Origin: Notospermus geniculatus
Taxonomy: Eukaryota; Nemertea; Pilidiophora; Heteronemertea; Lineidae
Assembly (NCBI GenBank): GCA_002633025.1
Contig: NMRB01000856.1
Span: 102,844-166,843 of the forward strand
Length of the DNA: 64,000 nt
Direction: 5' to 3'
Shown here: positions 54,486-64,000 of the stretch, piece after piece
Layout: each line of letters opens with the position of its first letter
Numbering within the stretch: position 1 is the stretch's first letter
The notes under the pieces: generated by a model
Database searches by the model: none
What the model saw: only the letters and a program-made list of their open reading frames with translations
Told to the model about the DNA's origin: nothing
Made by a program: the position numbers and the translations under genes

Positions 54486-55314
54486 CTTCTTCCTCGAACA
54501 CTCTGAGTATCCTCATCCTGTCATTATTGTCCAACCCTGCCACCACGACATGATCACCGCCGACAGAGACAAACCATTGCAATCGGGAGTCAACGTCTTT
54601 GTATTTCCACTTTGAGAATTTGTTATCTTTGAAAATAGATCTTCCCAAACACCAACGTTCACCTCGCCGCGCACACGTCACAGTGACCTCACCGTCCGCT
54701 GTGGCTGAGACATCCTCTACAAGATCAAACTTTTGACTGGTGGCGATGTGTTTGAGATGACGGTCTTCCGTGATCTCATACACATAAACATAATGCCAAT
54801 CCCGTAAGAGGAAGACATGTCTTCCTCCACAGGAGATGGAGTGGGAATCAGATTTAACTTCCGTGAGGACAACAGATCCGTCATCATTAACAACGGTCAC
54901 TTTATCATCACGATCACCGTGTAAGATGAGGAACTGTTGTCCGTCACAGACGTCAAATCCCTCAACTCCCCCATCCACCTCGAACTGTGGAGTGGATCTC
55001 ATGAATCGACCTCTCACGGGGTCGAACTCGCGGATGGTGTATGGACCATCGTCACCTTCATCACAAACCGCCACCAATGTTCCCTTATCACGGGTCACAG
55101 CAAGATCCAACAGACCCTCGATATTGTGTTCAAGGGTTTGTTGCTTGACCCCTGATATGTTGTAGATGTCAACACCTTGTATCTCGTCCCTGGATGGTCC
55201 ATGCGCCACAGCGAACCTGTCACCGAGGTTCACAATACTCTGTATGTATGTTCCATATTTCTCTTTGAATACATTTTTTTGTACTTCTCGGCATCCATCG
55301 AAGTCTCTTCGTCG
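54486..55314 (-). CDS. Six-bladed beta-propeller-like protein, gene B main exon
   Basis: An 829-nt minus-strand exon from a TTTCTTTTTCAG acceptor (55314) to a GAAG|GTAGGC donor (54486), 276 residues, same phases as gene A. The same six strand blocks are conserved (DRFAVAHGP, VDIYNISGVKQQTLE, TLVAVCDEG, GFDVCDGQQF, SISCGGRHVF, VSATADGEVTVTC, VSVGGDHVVV). Relative to gene A there are about 50 replacements and several indels (four, two, one and three residues, among others), all multiples of three. Blocks between the strands change most (RR to DD, QYQVR to RLQWF, QRGGRCY to ARRGERWC). Flanking intron sequence differs by only one or two per cent. It joins in frame to 53140-53243. Upstream exons not found. 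Confidence 0.78.
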
Positions 55315-55780
55315 CTGAAAAAGAAAACAATGTTTGTAAGACAAAGATTACCAGGTTTGTTTCCAACTTCAATTGTTGTATCATTCCATCACTATTCCAT
55401 TGTTGCTGGATGTCCCTTCACCCCTCAAGTATTAGGCCCCCCTTCCTTGTTCCTGTAAAAGAAAACAATGTGTGAGATTTGTTTCCAACTTCAATTGTTG
55501 AGTGTATTATTCCATCATTATCATTCCATTGTTGATGGTAGCTGGCATCGCTCAATGTTCCTCCATCCCTCAAACACTTTAACCCTTCTTTATCAGTTTG
55601 AGCCTACAAAAAAATAAAGATTAGAGATTAACAAATTTGTTTCCAGCTCATTGTTGAATATGGGGCAGGTGTAGGCCTACCTCCATTGTTGATGGTCATG
55701 ACGGTGGGTTGGTCGGTACCGGCGGCGTGGACCATCATGAATCAACCACTTGTCACTTGCACATAAACGTTTCCTCTGTG
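55315..55780. other. Upstream of propeller gene B, exon candidates not resolved
   Basis: Contains repeated TGTTTTCTTTTACAG-type acceptors on the minus strand and an ATG-plus-donor segment at 55681-55738 whose phase does not fit the propeller exon directly. Confidence 0.35.
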
Positions 55781-56364
55781 TCTGTTTACGCATCTCATGA
55801 CGTCACATGCCAACGTCATCATGACGTAACGTCATCAAGATAACGTCACAAGTTGTCCATTCATTGCAGGCCTATTTACATCTATTTTTAGTATACTAGG
55901 TAGTACACTACGATCGACGTCATGACGTAACGTCATCTCACACACCGACTTCATTGTTATATCTGTCGCAGCGTTCCTTTGCCGTCCAGCAGCGGGGATT
56001 TGTATTGTAAACAGGTAAACCTGAGGTTTGCCGGCGGTGTAGGCTACTCTAGTTTTAATAAATGGAAAATTAACAAGCAAGCTTTGCGATATCAGACAAG
56101 ATCATCAAATGATTAATGTCCGTTTGAGTATCATAGGCCCTATTGCATGTAATTGGTATATTCTTGAAATTCACAGACAAATGCTTAAAAGCATCATTTG
56201 TAACAGTTTGATAATGATGATAAATCCAACATTGAGGCAGACTGGGTGCCGGTGTAACATCTGCCAGTGTTCCCCTTTGTCTGATGAATGAAGGAAAAAA
56301 TAATAGCGACTTGACAATAGGGGACACACAGAGAAAGGTGTCGATCTATCTGCCAGCGTTTCCC
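55781..56364. other. CRE-rich stretch, then unremarkable sequence
   Basis: 55795-55940 has repeated TGACGTCA, AACGTCATCATGACG and TGACGTAACGTCATC in both orientations. It is upstream of gene B on its strand and could be regulatory or the end of a MITE. Confidence 0.35.
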
Positions 56365-57675
56365 AAACAATAAGGGAAACACTCACCCACAGAAACACTG
56401 TCATTGGCAGACAGCTAGGGGAAACACTCACCCACAGATACACTGGCAGATAGGCCTACTGCTAGTACACCTAGCCTGGGCCTACCTGACCACCTCCGTC
56501 AGGCATGTCAGGCCAGGCTTTTAGGCCTGCTCAGTGAATCACAGGCTCGTAGCAGCAGCCCTCTGATGAGCGGGGGCCCTAGCTGGCAGGGCCGGATCCA
56601 GAATTGACAGAAAGGAGGCATGTTGAGATCACACGTGTGATTGGAATACCCGTAAGGGGAGGCCTAGGCTAGGCCTGCATCCATCATGTCCATTATTCTC
56701 ACCTGCTGAGCTGAGTGAATGGAGATGCCCCGCCCAGCCAACAAAGAAAGTCAAAGACTGTTAAGACAGACACCATGGACACTGCACTGGCACTGGCACT
56801 GGCAGGCGTGATTTTTTTATGGAAAATGTTTAAATTTGACCAGGAAATTTCGAAATTTTGAAAAGATGTTAAAAATTTGACCGAGGTTTTCCACGCTGTG
56901 CGCTGGCTGTGTGCCCCCTCTTTCATGTCTTTCCCATGATTCTGGATCCGCCCCTCTCTGAAAGAAGCATTTTAAAACACAATCCTAACAAGGCCCTGAC
57001 CCCCTCCCCCCCTTCCTAACATTGTTAGGATTGCTTTGCACATTGATTTTTATGGACGATCCCTTAAAGGGAAACACTCACCCACAGAAACACTGTCATT
57101 GGCAGACAGCTAGGGGAAACACTCACCCACAGATACACTGGCAGATAGGCCTACTGCTAGTACACCTAGCCTGGGCCTACCTGCATGACCTGACCACCTC
57201 CGTCAGGCATGTCAGGCCAGGCTTTTAGGCCTGCTCAGTGAATCACAGGCTCGTAGCAGCAGCCCTCTGATGAGCGGGGGCCCTAGCTGGCAGGGCCGGA
57301 TCCAGAATTGACAGAAAGGAGGCATGTTGAGATCACACGTGTGATTGGAATACCCGTAAGCATGGTAAGGGGAGGCCTAGGCTAGGCCTGCATCCATCAT
57401 GTCCATTATTCTCACCTGCTGAGCTGAGTGAATGGAGATGCCCCGCCCAGCCAACAAAGAAAGTCAAAGACTGTTAAGACAGACACCATGGACACTGCAC
57501 TGGCACTGGCACTGGCAGGCGTGATTTTTTTAGGGAAAATGTTTAAATTTGACCAGGAAATTTCGAAATTTTGAAAAGATGTTAAAAATTTGACCGAGGT
57601 TTTCCACGCTGTGCGCTGGCTGTGTGCCCCCTCTTTCATGTCTTTCCCATGATTCTGGATCCGCCCCTCTCTGAA
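56365..57675. repeat. Tandem duplication of about 0.7 kb with a GGATCCAGA MITE
   Basis: GGGAAACACTCACCCACAGA... to ...GATCCGCCCCTCTCTGAAAG occurs at 56365-56968 and 57070-57682 with few differences. Each unit carries an element with CAGGGCCGGATCCAGAATTG (56587 and 57292) and inverted ATTCTGGATCCGCCCCT (56940 and 57651). Confidence 0.78.
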
Positions 57676-57839
57676 AGAAGCATTTTCAGGGGCCTCGGCC
57701 TACAATCATGAGACATGACAATCATTTCAGGCCATGAGGCACAAAAATCGACAGGTCTCCTACCATCATGACCATCCTACTCCCCCGACCGGCCACAGAC
57801 ATGACAGACAGAACACAATGGAATACGCAATGACGCTGC

Positions 57840-58500
57840 CTGCACGTGCGCAGGTGACGTCAGCGCGCTTTGCGTCGTGTGCCGCAGGGGGCGTGTCCGG
57901 AACGAGATTAGAATCCCCGACTCATATCAGCCAAAAAAAGGTCATCGATGTGACGGAATAAGCCGCATTGTACAATAGGATTTCCATTTTGTGCCTTGGA
58001 GTAACGTCACTTCAGACGGGGGATTCTGCACTTTGGCCACAGGGTCAACGCTCAATAACTAAGCCATTAGGCGAGGGTGCCATTGACATGAAAATTGTTG
58101 TTTGGGTCCCGTTAAGTAAGTTCCAGATAAATAAAATACCCATTTATCGCCCCCGCCCGTGCTTAAAATCAGCGCCGTGCCTCTCAAATTTTCCGTCCAA
58201 AAAGGACAACATGAACATCCGTTTTTTTACTCTGTGTAACTGTGCCCCCCCCCCACTGATCTCCTTTAGCCCTTGCTTGCAGCTGGATATAGGTTATAAC
58301 TTCCTCCAAGGTTATAACAAACAATTCGCATATTTGCTTGCCCAATAGCCAAACGTGCTGAATAATATGGCAAGCACATAATCTGATTATATTCATTAGG
58401 GGGCGTGACATGCTTGCCAAATAGGGACATTTTTCAGCATTAGATGGCAAGCATGCTTGCTAAATAAGGACGAAAAAGGGAACTGCTTCAAGTATATTAA
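57840..58500. repeat. Duplicated block, copy 1
   Basis: GCAGGTGACGTCAGCGCGCTTTGCGTCGTG to AAGGACGAAAAAGGGAACTGCTT recurs at 59953-60597. The left part resembles the flank of the 28-bp VNTR in RAB27 (GCCGCATTGTACA.TAGGATTTCCATT). Confidence 0.78.
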
Positions 58501-59390
58501 GGCGGGGGGCTACCTATGCCGACTTTATTGACGCTCTTTGAAAACAAGCGTCCTAACATATTCATGACAAAAAGTAACAAACTGATGTTAACAAAATGTT
58601 TTAGCTACAACCTTTAGGCTCCCGTTCTGTGAAAGAATTGTTCATTTTGACTAATTACGATGGAGTTAATTAAGTTATAACAGGTTGTCCAAATTTGAGT
58701 TCGCAAACAATTTTGCAGACTTGGGATGCGACACATCAGTTTCCCACATAGTCTGTAAGGTAGAGGCCTGATGCCTGCAGGGCGTAACGATCCGTTTTTT
58801 ACGAAAGTACTTTCCGTTTAATTGGTATAAACTAATTAATGCCAAAAAAGGGCTCGATTTACGGTTTTTGAAATATTTCATATTCCCGACCAACTATTCA
58901 AAAAAGGCGATCGTGTTGCCCTAGAATGCACATATGGCAATAACATCCAAAAGAAATTTTTCAAATATATGTGTCCAAAAAAGAGAAAACTTGTTTGGGA
59001 AATTTGAAAATTTCCATACCGCTGGCAAGTTACTTCTTTGTTATGTAGATTTGCACAATTCCCGCCCTTAGAGTAAACTCTGTTCGGCCACTTGTGACCA
59101 AAGCACCAGTGACAGAGCTGAACAATACCCGCAGTGGACACAAAAGATAGGGTCGGCACGTACACTGAAGATTGGTTTTCGAAAACAGTATACCAGGGTG
59201 AGCGGATTTAATCTGAATGTGAATGACTGGTCGCACAAAGGCCAGTTCCGTGGATTGCCACTAGGGAATGAGCTCAGCTATAGGTAACCCCCCACCTTAA
59301 GTATCGCTCCCGCACTCCGGTTCGGCCATGTGAGGAATGTCATCGTACATGTAGTAGGAATACTGCGAATAGGCCTACTGATGAAGGAAC
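58501..59390. other. Intergenic, nothing recognised
   Basis: No exon or bounded repeat was identified. Confidence 0.4.
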
Positions 59391-59948
59391 ATTATCTTGT
59401 GCCCAGGCGCGGCGCAGCGCCAAGAAACATCATCTTGTGCACAGGCGCGGCGTTTGGAAACGGGCCCATAATATAATCCATCCCCAGCCGGCGCCAAGGA
59501 ACATCATCTTGTGCCCAGGCGCAGCGTTCCGACAGCGCACTGGAACAAAGAATAAGCGCACTGAAACAGAATCGTGTACCAGGGCGCGGCGTTTGGACAG
59601 CGCTCTGGAACATAGTCCATCCCCAGCGCCAAGGAACATCATCTCGTGCCCAGGCGCGGCGTTTGCACAGCGTTCTGGAACATTATAACATGGAGGAATA
59701 TAATTCCTCCATGATTATAATAATCGCAGCGCCAAGGAGCAGAAAATAAGTTAGGCAGCGCACTGGCACATCATCATGTGCGCAGGCGCGGCGTTTGGAC
59801 GGCGTTCAGGCACAAAATTTATCACAGCACCCTGGAACAAAAAAAAACTGTTCCTGGACGCCGCGCCACCGAGCGCCTGGGAACAGAATCATGTTCCGGA
59901 ACGTGGCGTTTGCAGCGCTCAGGAACAGGATCTTGTGCCATTTTTTAA
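59391..59948. repeat. GC-rich irregular tandem array AACATCATCTTGTGCCCAGG
   Basis: Seven or more irregular units contain CATCATCTTGTGCCCAGGCGCGGCG followed by variable CAGCG.(C/T)TGGAAC spacers. Frames are open on both strands. The internal segment at 59690-59715 is a small palindrome (GGAGGAATATAATTCCTCC). Confidence 0.7.
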
Positions 59949-59952
59949 CTCG

Positions 59953-60597
59953 CAGGTGACGTCAGCGCGCTTTGCGTCGTGTGCCCGGGGGGGGGGGCGT
60001 GTCGGGAACATGATTAGAATCCCCGATCAGTGCCCAAAAAAAGGTCATCACGATTGACGGAATAAGCCGCATTGTACATAGGATTTCCATTGTGTGCCTT
60101 TGAGTAACGTCACTTCCGATCGGGGGTTCTGAACTTTGGCCACAGTGGTCAATGCTCAATAACTAAGCCAAGGCGAGGGTGCCATTGACATGAATAGGCC
60201 TATTGTTGTTTGGGTCCCGTTAAGTAAGTTCAAGATAAATAAAAGACTCATTTATCGCCCCGCCCGTGCTTAAAATCAGCGCCGTGCCTCTCAAATTTTC
60301 CGTCCAAAAAGGACAACATGAACATCCGTTTTTTTAGTCTGTGTAACTGTGCCCCCCCCCACTGATCTCCTTTTTGGCCCTTGCTTGCAGCTGGATATAG
60401 GTTATAACTTCCTCCAAGGTTATAACAAACAATTGGCATATTTGCTTGCCCAATAGCCAAACGTGCTGAATAATATGGCAAACACATAATCTGATTATAT
60501 TCATTAGGGGGCGTGACATGCTTGCCAAATAGGGACATTTTTCAGCATTAGATGGCAAGCATGCTTGCTAAATAAGGACGAAAAAGGGAACTGCTTG
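59953..60597. repeat. Duplicated block, copy 2
   Basis: Counterpart of 57840-58500. Confidence 0.78.
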
Positions 60598-60599
60598 GC

Positions 60600-61182
60600 A
60601 ATCATGCTTGCCAAATAAACCTGGCCTGCATGCAGTGCATCCTGAGTAGGCCTATCGCAAGCCGTCCCTGCCGTAAATCCACCATGCTGTAATTACAGTG
60701 AGTACTTAGTTAACTGGTTCTGGGTCAAAAATTTTCTGAGTCCATGAAAGGGGCCCAGAACAGGAGAAATTAGACCAAGTCATTTTGTGGTGGCTTATCC
60801 TATTAATAGGGTCATTGATTTGGGAAATTAGATTGAATGATGTTGATTTCTGGTTGTGGTCAGTGAGACGTTTGTGGTTGGTTTCTTTTATGAATGAAAA
60901 GTTGTGGAAGTTGTGGTCAGTCAGATGTTTCATGAATGAAAGGTTTATGTAGTTCTGTAATTCTGGGCGTTTCCTCAAGTTTAGAGTGTATTGGCTCTTT
61001 CTGTCCCAGTCCTTGACTTTGAAGTGAAAACAATGTTTAATATTTAGGAAGTGGTTATTTGGCAAGCAAATGCTTGCCGAATTACAGAAATTTGGTCTTA
61101 GATGGCAAGCACACAATAATGAATATTAATTAGACCCCATTAATTATGCAAACAGAAGATGAAGATGGCGTCCTCCGACTCA
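60600..61182. other. Sequence with scattered GGCAAGCA/TGCTTGCC palindromes
   Basis: GGCAAGCATGCTTGCC-like palindromes occur at 58450, 60556, 60597 and 61060-61110, apparently the ends of a foldback family. No gene was identified. Confidence 0.4.
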
Positions 61183-61502
61183 TATTTAATTCTTACCTAG
61201 GTAATAATTATTTACTACCATGGTAATATTTAATTCTTACCTAGGTAATAATTATTTACTACCATGGTAATATTTAATTCTTACCTAGGTAATAATTACC
61301 GGTATTTACTACCATGGTAGTATTTAATTCTTACCTAGGTAATATTTATTTACTACCATGGAAGTAAATAATTATTACCTAGGTAAAAATTTGTACTTCT
61401 GTTTTCCGAAGTACGAATTATTACCTAGGTAAGAATTCAATATTACCATGGTAGTAAATAATTATTACCTAGGTAAGAATTAAATATTACCATGGTAGTA
61501 AG
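61183..61502. repeat. Palindromic array of 44-bp units that reverses direction at its centre
   Basis: Units of TATTTAATTCTTACCTAGGTAATAATTATTTACTACCATGG run head to tail through 61183-61360. After a small hairpin (GTACTTC...GAAGTAC, 61393-61414) they continue as the reverse complement to 61502. Every unit holds two self-complementary motifs, TTACCTAGGTAA and TACCATGGTA. The whole block can fold on itself. Confidence 0.85.
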
Positions 61503-61695
61503 CTATTAAATAATTTTGATATTTCGCAATTTCCAAAATGATGCAGAAATATGACCACCAAAAGGTTTACCTTTCATATGCAACAAACCGTGTCAAAATT
61601 GGTTCAGTAGTATTTGAAATATTCAAGATATCAAGTGCATATGAACATCAGTCAATGCCTGTACATGTAAAAAGCCCCAAGCCAAAAAACACCAG

Positions 61696-61852
61696 GGCTG
61701 GGTTGCACAAAACTCATGTTAGCCCTAACATGATGTTAGCGCTAACATCATGTTAAATGACGTAAAATGACAATGGATTTTGACGTCATCTAACATAAAA
61801 GTTAGCGCTAACACCATGTTAGCGCTAACATGAGTTTTGTGCAACCGGCCCC
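61696..61852. mobile_element. MITE with GGTTGCACAAAACTCATG TIRs and TTAGCGCTAA repeats
   Basis: GGTTGCACAAAACTCATGTTAGC pairs perfectly with GCTAACATGAGTTTTGTGCAACC. The interior has several TGTTAGCGCTAACA palindromes and a TGACGTCA. Confidence 0.78.
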
Positions 61853-62169
61853 AGAACAAAAGGCGTCGTCAGCATCACCGACATTGTCGGCACCGTCAAC
61901 AACGCAGCCTTCCACAATTTTTGCTGAAGTAAAGCAGGCCCTAGCCAAACAAAACCAAACAAAATTGACTACATATCGAAGGCCCCCTTTTCTGGGGAAC
62001 TCCCCAAACCCCCTTTCTGGGGGAACTCCCCCAACCCCCCCCCCTTTTCTGGGGAGATCCCCTCTCAGGCCTGCGGCATGCTGGCCTGAAAATAAATCCC
62101 GGCCCGGTGTAATGTTTGTCGCTTAGATTGGTGGCGCTGTGAGAGTCGCTTTCTGTACTTCATGCTGGT

Positions 62170-62263
62170 ACCAACGGCATCGTCATTGGATGGCACAGCC
62201 ACCGGTGTAATGTTTCCATTGTTGCCAACGGAACAAGTATAATGCGATGACGATGCCGTTGGT
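62170..62263. repeat. Inverted repeat, 17-bp perfect arms
   Basis: ACCAACGGCATCGTCAT (62170) and ATGACGATGCCGTTGGT (62247). The intervening 60 bp includes CATTGTTGCCAACGGAAC. Confidence 0.65.
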
Positions 62264-62869
62264 CAGCCAGCGGCAGTTACTTTCAAAACCGAATTACTCC
62301 TATCAACATTTGGCGCAGGGAACTATGTTTTGGTGGGGTGAATGCTGAACTCAGGCCACAGTCACTGTCGGCAACAAGTGGCACAATCCAGTCTTCACTC
62401 CGGCAACGAGTAGAATATGAGCAACTGGCTGGAACTAGTGGCAACTAGCGCGCACATCGACCTGTTTGAGCAACTGATCAGTTGCTGCTGTTTCCTGCTA
62501 GTCTCCCACCGTTGCCGGAAATGCCATTGCCAGTAGTTGCTTCCAGTCGCAAGGTCGATCTGCTCTCTGCTTTAGACCTGTTGTGGCAGTATGTCAATAA
62601 TAACAGAAGACATGAAAAATGGTCACCAAAAATTTTATTGTGCTGTCTTTGTTCTTTTCTTTGCAGATGTCCTGTCTTGATGCTTCCTTCAGTCGAAGAA
62701 CACTTGCAAAATAAATTACATAAGAATTTGCTAAAGAAATTACCGGTACAAAAGAACTTGCAAAAGATCAGCATTGTCAACAATTACCTGATACGCAACA
62801 TCATTCTCCTGTAATCCTCCTGTTCTCAATAAACAACAAATTTACACATAATGTCTTAGTATTTCATTT
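62264..62869. other. Intergenic, one weak terminal-exon candidate
   Basis: A good acceptor TTCTTTTCTTTGCAG precedes ATGTCCTGTCTTGATGC at 62667, which runs 15 codons to TAA in one frame; AATAAA follows at 62707 and 62828. There is no coding support. Confidence 0.2.
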
Positions 62870-63129
62870 TTCCGTCAGGGCCGACGCTATAGCATTATTG
62901 GCCCTGGAAAGTACGGAGGAGGCCATCTCAAGCTACTCATGTTCCTCACTTGGATGGGGTCTTTTACTTGCCCTTGCAAAGACACAAAGTACAAGGCACC
63001 ACGGCTTACTGTCCCATGCGACGGACGTGAAGAGCCGGGAATGAAATCCCATATGGCCCGGGCTGGATTCGAACCCGGGACCGGCCGCTTGCTAAGCGGA
63101 CGTGATAACCACTAGGCTATCAGGCTCCT
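62870..63129 (-). mobile_element. tRNA-Ala-like SINE, best-preserved copy
   Basis: Minus strand: A box TAGCCTAGTGGTTATCACG, anticodon-like loop CCGC TTAGCAA GCGG (AGC, Ala-like), B box GGGTTCGAATCC, then a body ending in GGCCCTGACGG. The acceptor stem does not close, so this is a SINE rather than a tRNA gene. Confidence 0.7.
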
Positions 63130-63400
63130 CCATAATGTCTTCTCCACCTCGGAAACAATTCCCCACTGCAGTCACCACTCCAAACAACTGTTATAAAGTT
63201 AGCTGAGCGCAAGGTCCTCTTGATCCAGTTATAGGCCTATTAAGATACTCACCAGTAATCTCAGTTGCCCTTTAAAGTTCTTGAGAACCTTTTCTGTTGA
63301 ATCCAGTTTGGTCTAGAATCAAATAAGAAACCTGTACAGTTAGGACGAGTTGGTGTACGGTTAATACCTGGGGAGTCTGCCTTCTCGTCAGACAGTCATA
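63130..63400. other. Nothing recognised
   Basis: Unremarkable sequence between two elements. Confidence 0.4.
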
Positions 63401-63927
63401 AGGCGAAACTTTTTTATACCTTGGTTAGCGTGCCCGCCGCTCCGTGAATGCCCGAAAAAAAAATAAAAATAAAATTTTATTTTCGGCCATTTAGTGTGCC
63501 CGCCGCACTCGAAATCGCTGAAAATCGGAATTAAAAAAAAATTTTCTTTATTTTTTTCCCGCCCGCCGCCGTCATGGCCATGGATGCAAAACTGCGCAGA
63601 AGAGGGCAAATACTTCTGCAAGCTGAGGAACGCCAGGGAGGATTACAACATCCTCCATCAGAGTACTCCATCAGAGCACAACTTGCACGTGCAATGCCAA
63701 ACAAGCATACTGGCACCGGCAAATCAATGTCAATGAATTTGGGGGTAATAAGTTGGAGACAAAGTAACTTTATTTTGAAATAAACTTATTTTTATTTTTT
63801 CCTCCTCTCTGCTGCTCCTACAGAAGGTTTCTGTGAAAGCTGAAAATAAAACTTTTTTTTCTCGACCGCCTACGGATGTCCTTGGATAAAAAAGCACGCT
63901 AACCAAGGTATAAAAAAAGTCTCGCCT
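63401..63927. mobile_element. 527-bp element with 30-bp TIRs AGGCGAAACTTTTTTATACC
   Basis: AGGCGAAACTTTTTTATACC plus TTGGTTAGCGTGC pairs with GCACGCTAACCAAGGTATAAAAAAAGTCTCGCCT. The interior has an open stretch from 63574 (MAMDAKLRRRGQILLQAEER), too short to be a transposase and of unknown meaning, and G/C-rich CCCGCCGC repeats. Confidence 0.72.
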
Positions 63928-64000
63928 AAGTGAGTAAAACCTTTCATATATCACGCTACCTGAGGGTAGTGGAACGTGAATCTTTATCTGTGAGGGCCTG

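Noticed and set aside
55681-55738. Minus-strand ATG segment MMVHAAGTDQPTVMTINNG followed by a GTAGGC donor, as first exon of propeller gene B
   Set aside because: It ends one base into a codon while the propeller exon starts in phase 0, and no intermediate exon with suitable phase and without stops was found.
63010-63129. tRNA-Ala gene
   Set aside because: A and B boxes and an AGC loop are present, but the acceptor stem does not pair and the sequence continues into a dispersed body, so it is a SINE.
1-64000. CRISPR arrays, bacterial operons, viral or toxin genes
   Set aside because: None seen. Direct repeats here are minisatellites without unique regular spacers, and the gene structure is eukaryotic.

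Overview
This window is animal genomic DNA, most likely from a marine invertebrate deuterostome (an ambulacrarian such as an echinoderm or hemichordate, or less likely a cephalochordate). Three things point there: small exons with GT-AG introns, protein matches to metazoan AP-3 sigma and RAB27, and non-coding DNA packed with short terminal-inverted-repeat (TIR) elements, tRNA-derived SINEs and the motifs TAGGCCTA and TACATGTA. The species cannot be fixed from sequence alone. Coding density is very low, and most open frames are chance or repeat-derived.

Layout, left to right. (1) 36-9296, plus strand: the last two coding exons of an AP-3 adaptor sigma subunit, separated by a 9 kb intron full of MITEs and SINEs, several of them nested. 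(2) 9750-13312: a tandemly duplicated 1.5 kb block, each copy with one tRNA-Lys(CTT) gene, followed by a 22-N gap. (3) 13949-25755 and 28429-38663: two near-identical copies of a segment holding a complete RAB27-type small GTPase gene. By eye the two encode the same protein. The copies differ by synonymous changes, VNTR length and four transposon insertions whose empty sites lie in the other copy. This is either a recent tandem duplication or two unmerged haplotypes. (4) 38664-50100: repeat-rich sequence with weak exon candidates only. (5) 50145-55314, minus strand: two tandem genes encoding a six-bladed beta-propeller-like domain followed by a short basic Ser/Thr-rich tail. (6) 55315-64000: repeats, including two tandem duplications, a GC-rich array and a striking palindromic array at 61183-61502.

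Functionally, AP-3 sorts cargo to lysosome-related organelles and RAB27 drives their exocytosis, so their adjacency is a suggestive linkage. The most interesting system is the propeller pair. Introns and flanks are almost identical between the two copies, while the coding exon is only about 80% identical at the protein level, with frame-preserving indels and mostly amino-acid-changing differences placed between the conserved strands. That is the pattern of diversifying selection in a recognition-type gene family. The window is also useful for transposon biology, because many insertions can be proved from paired filled and empty sites inside it.
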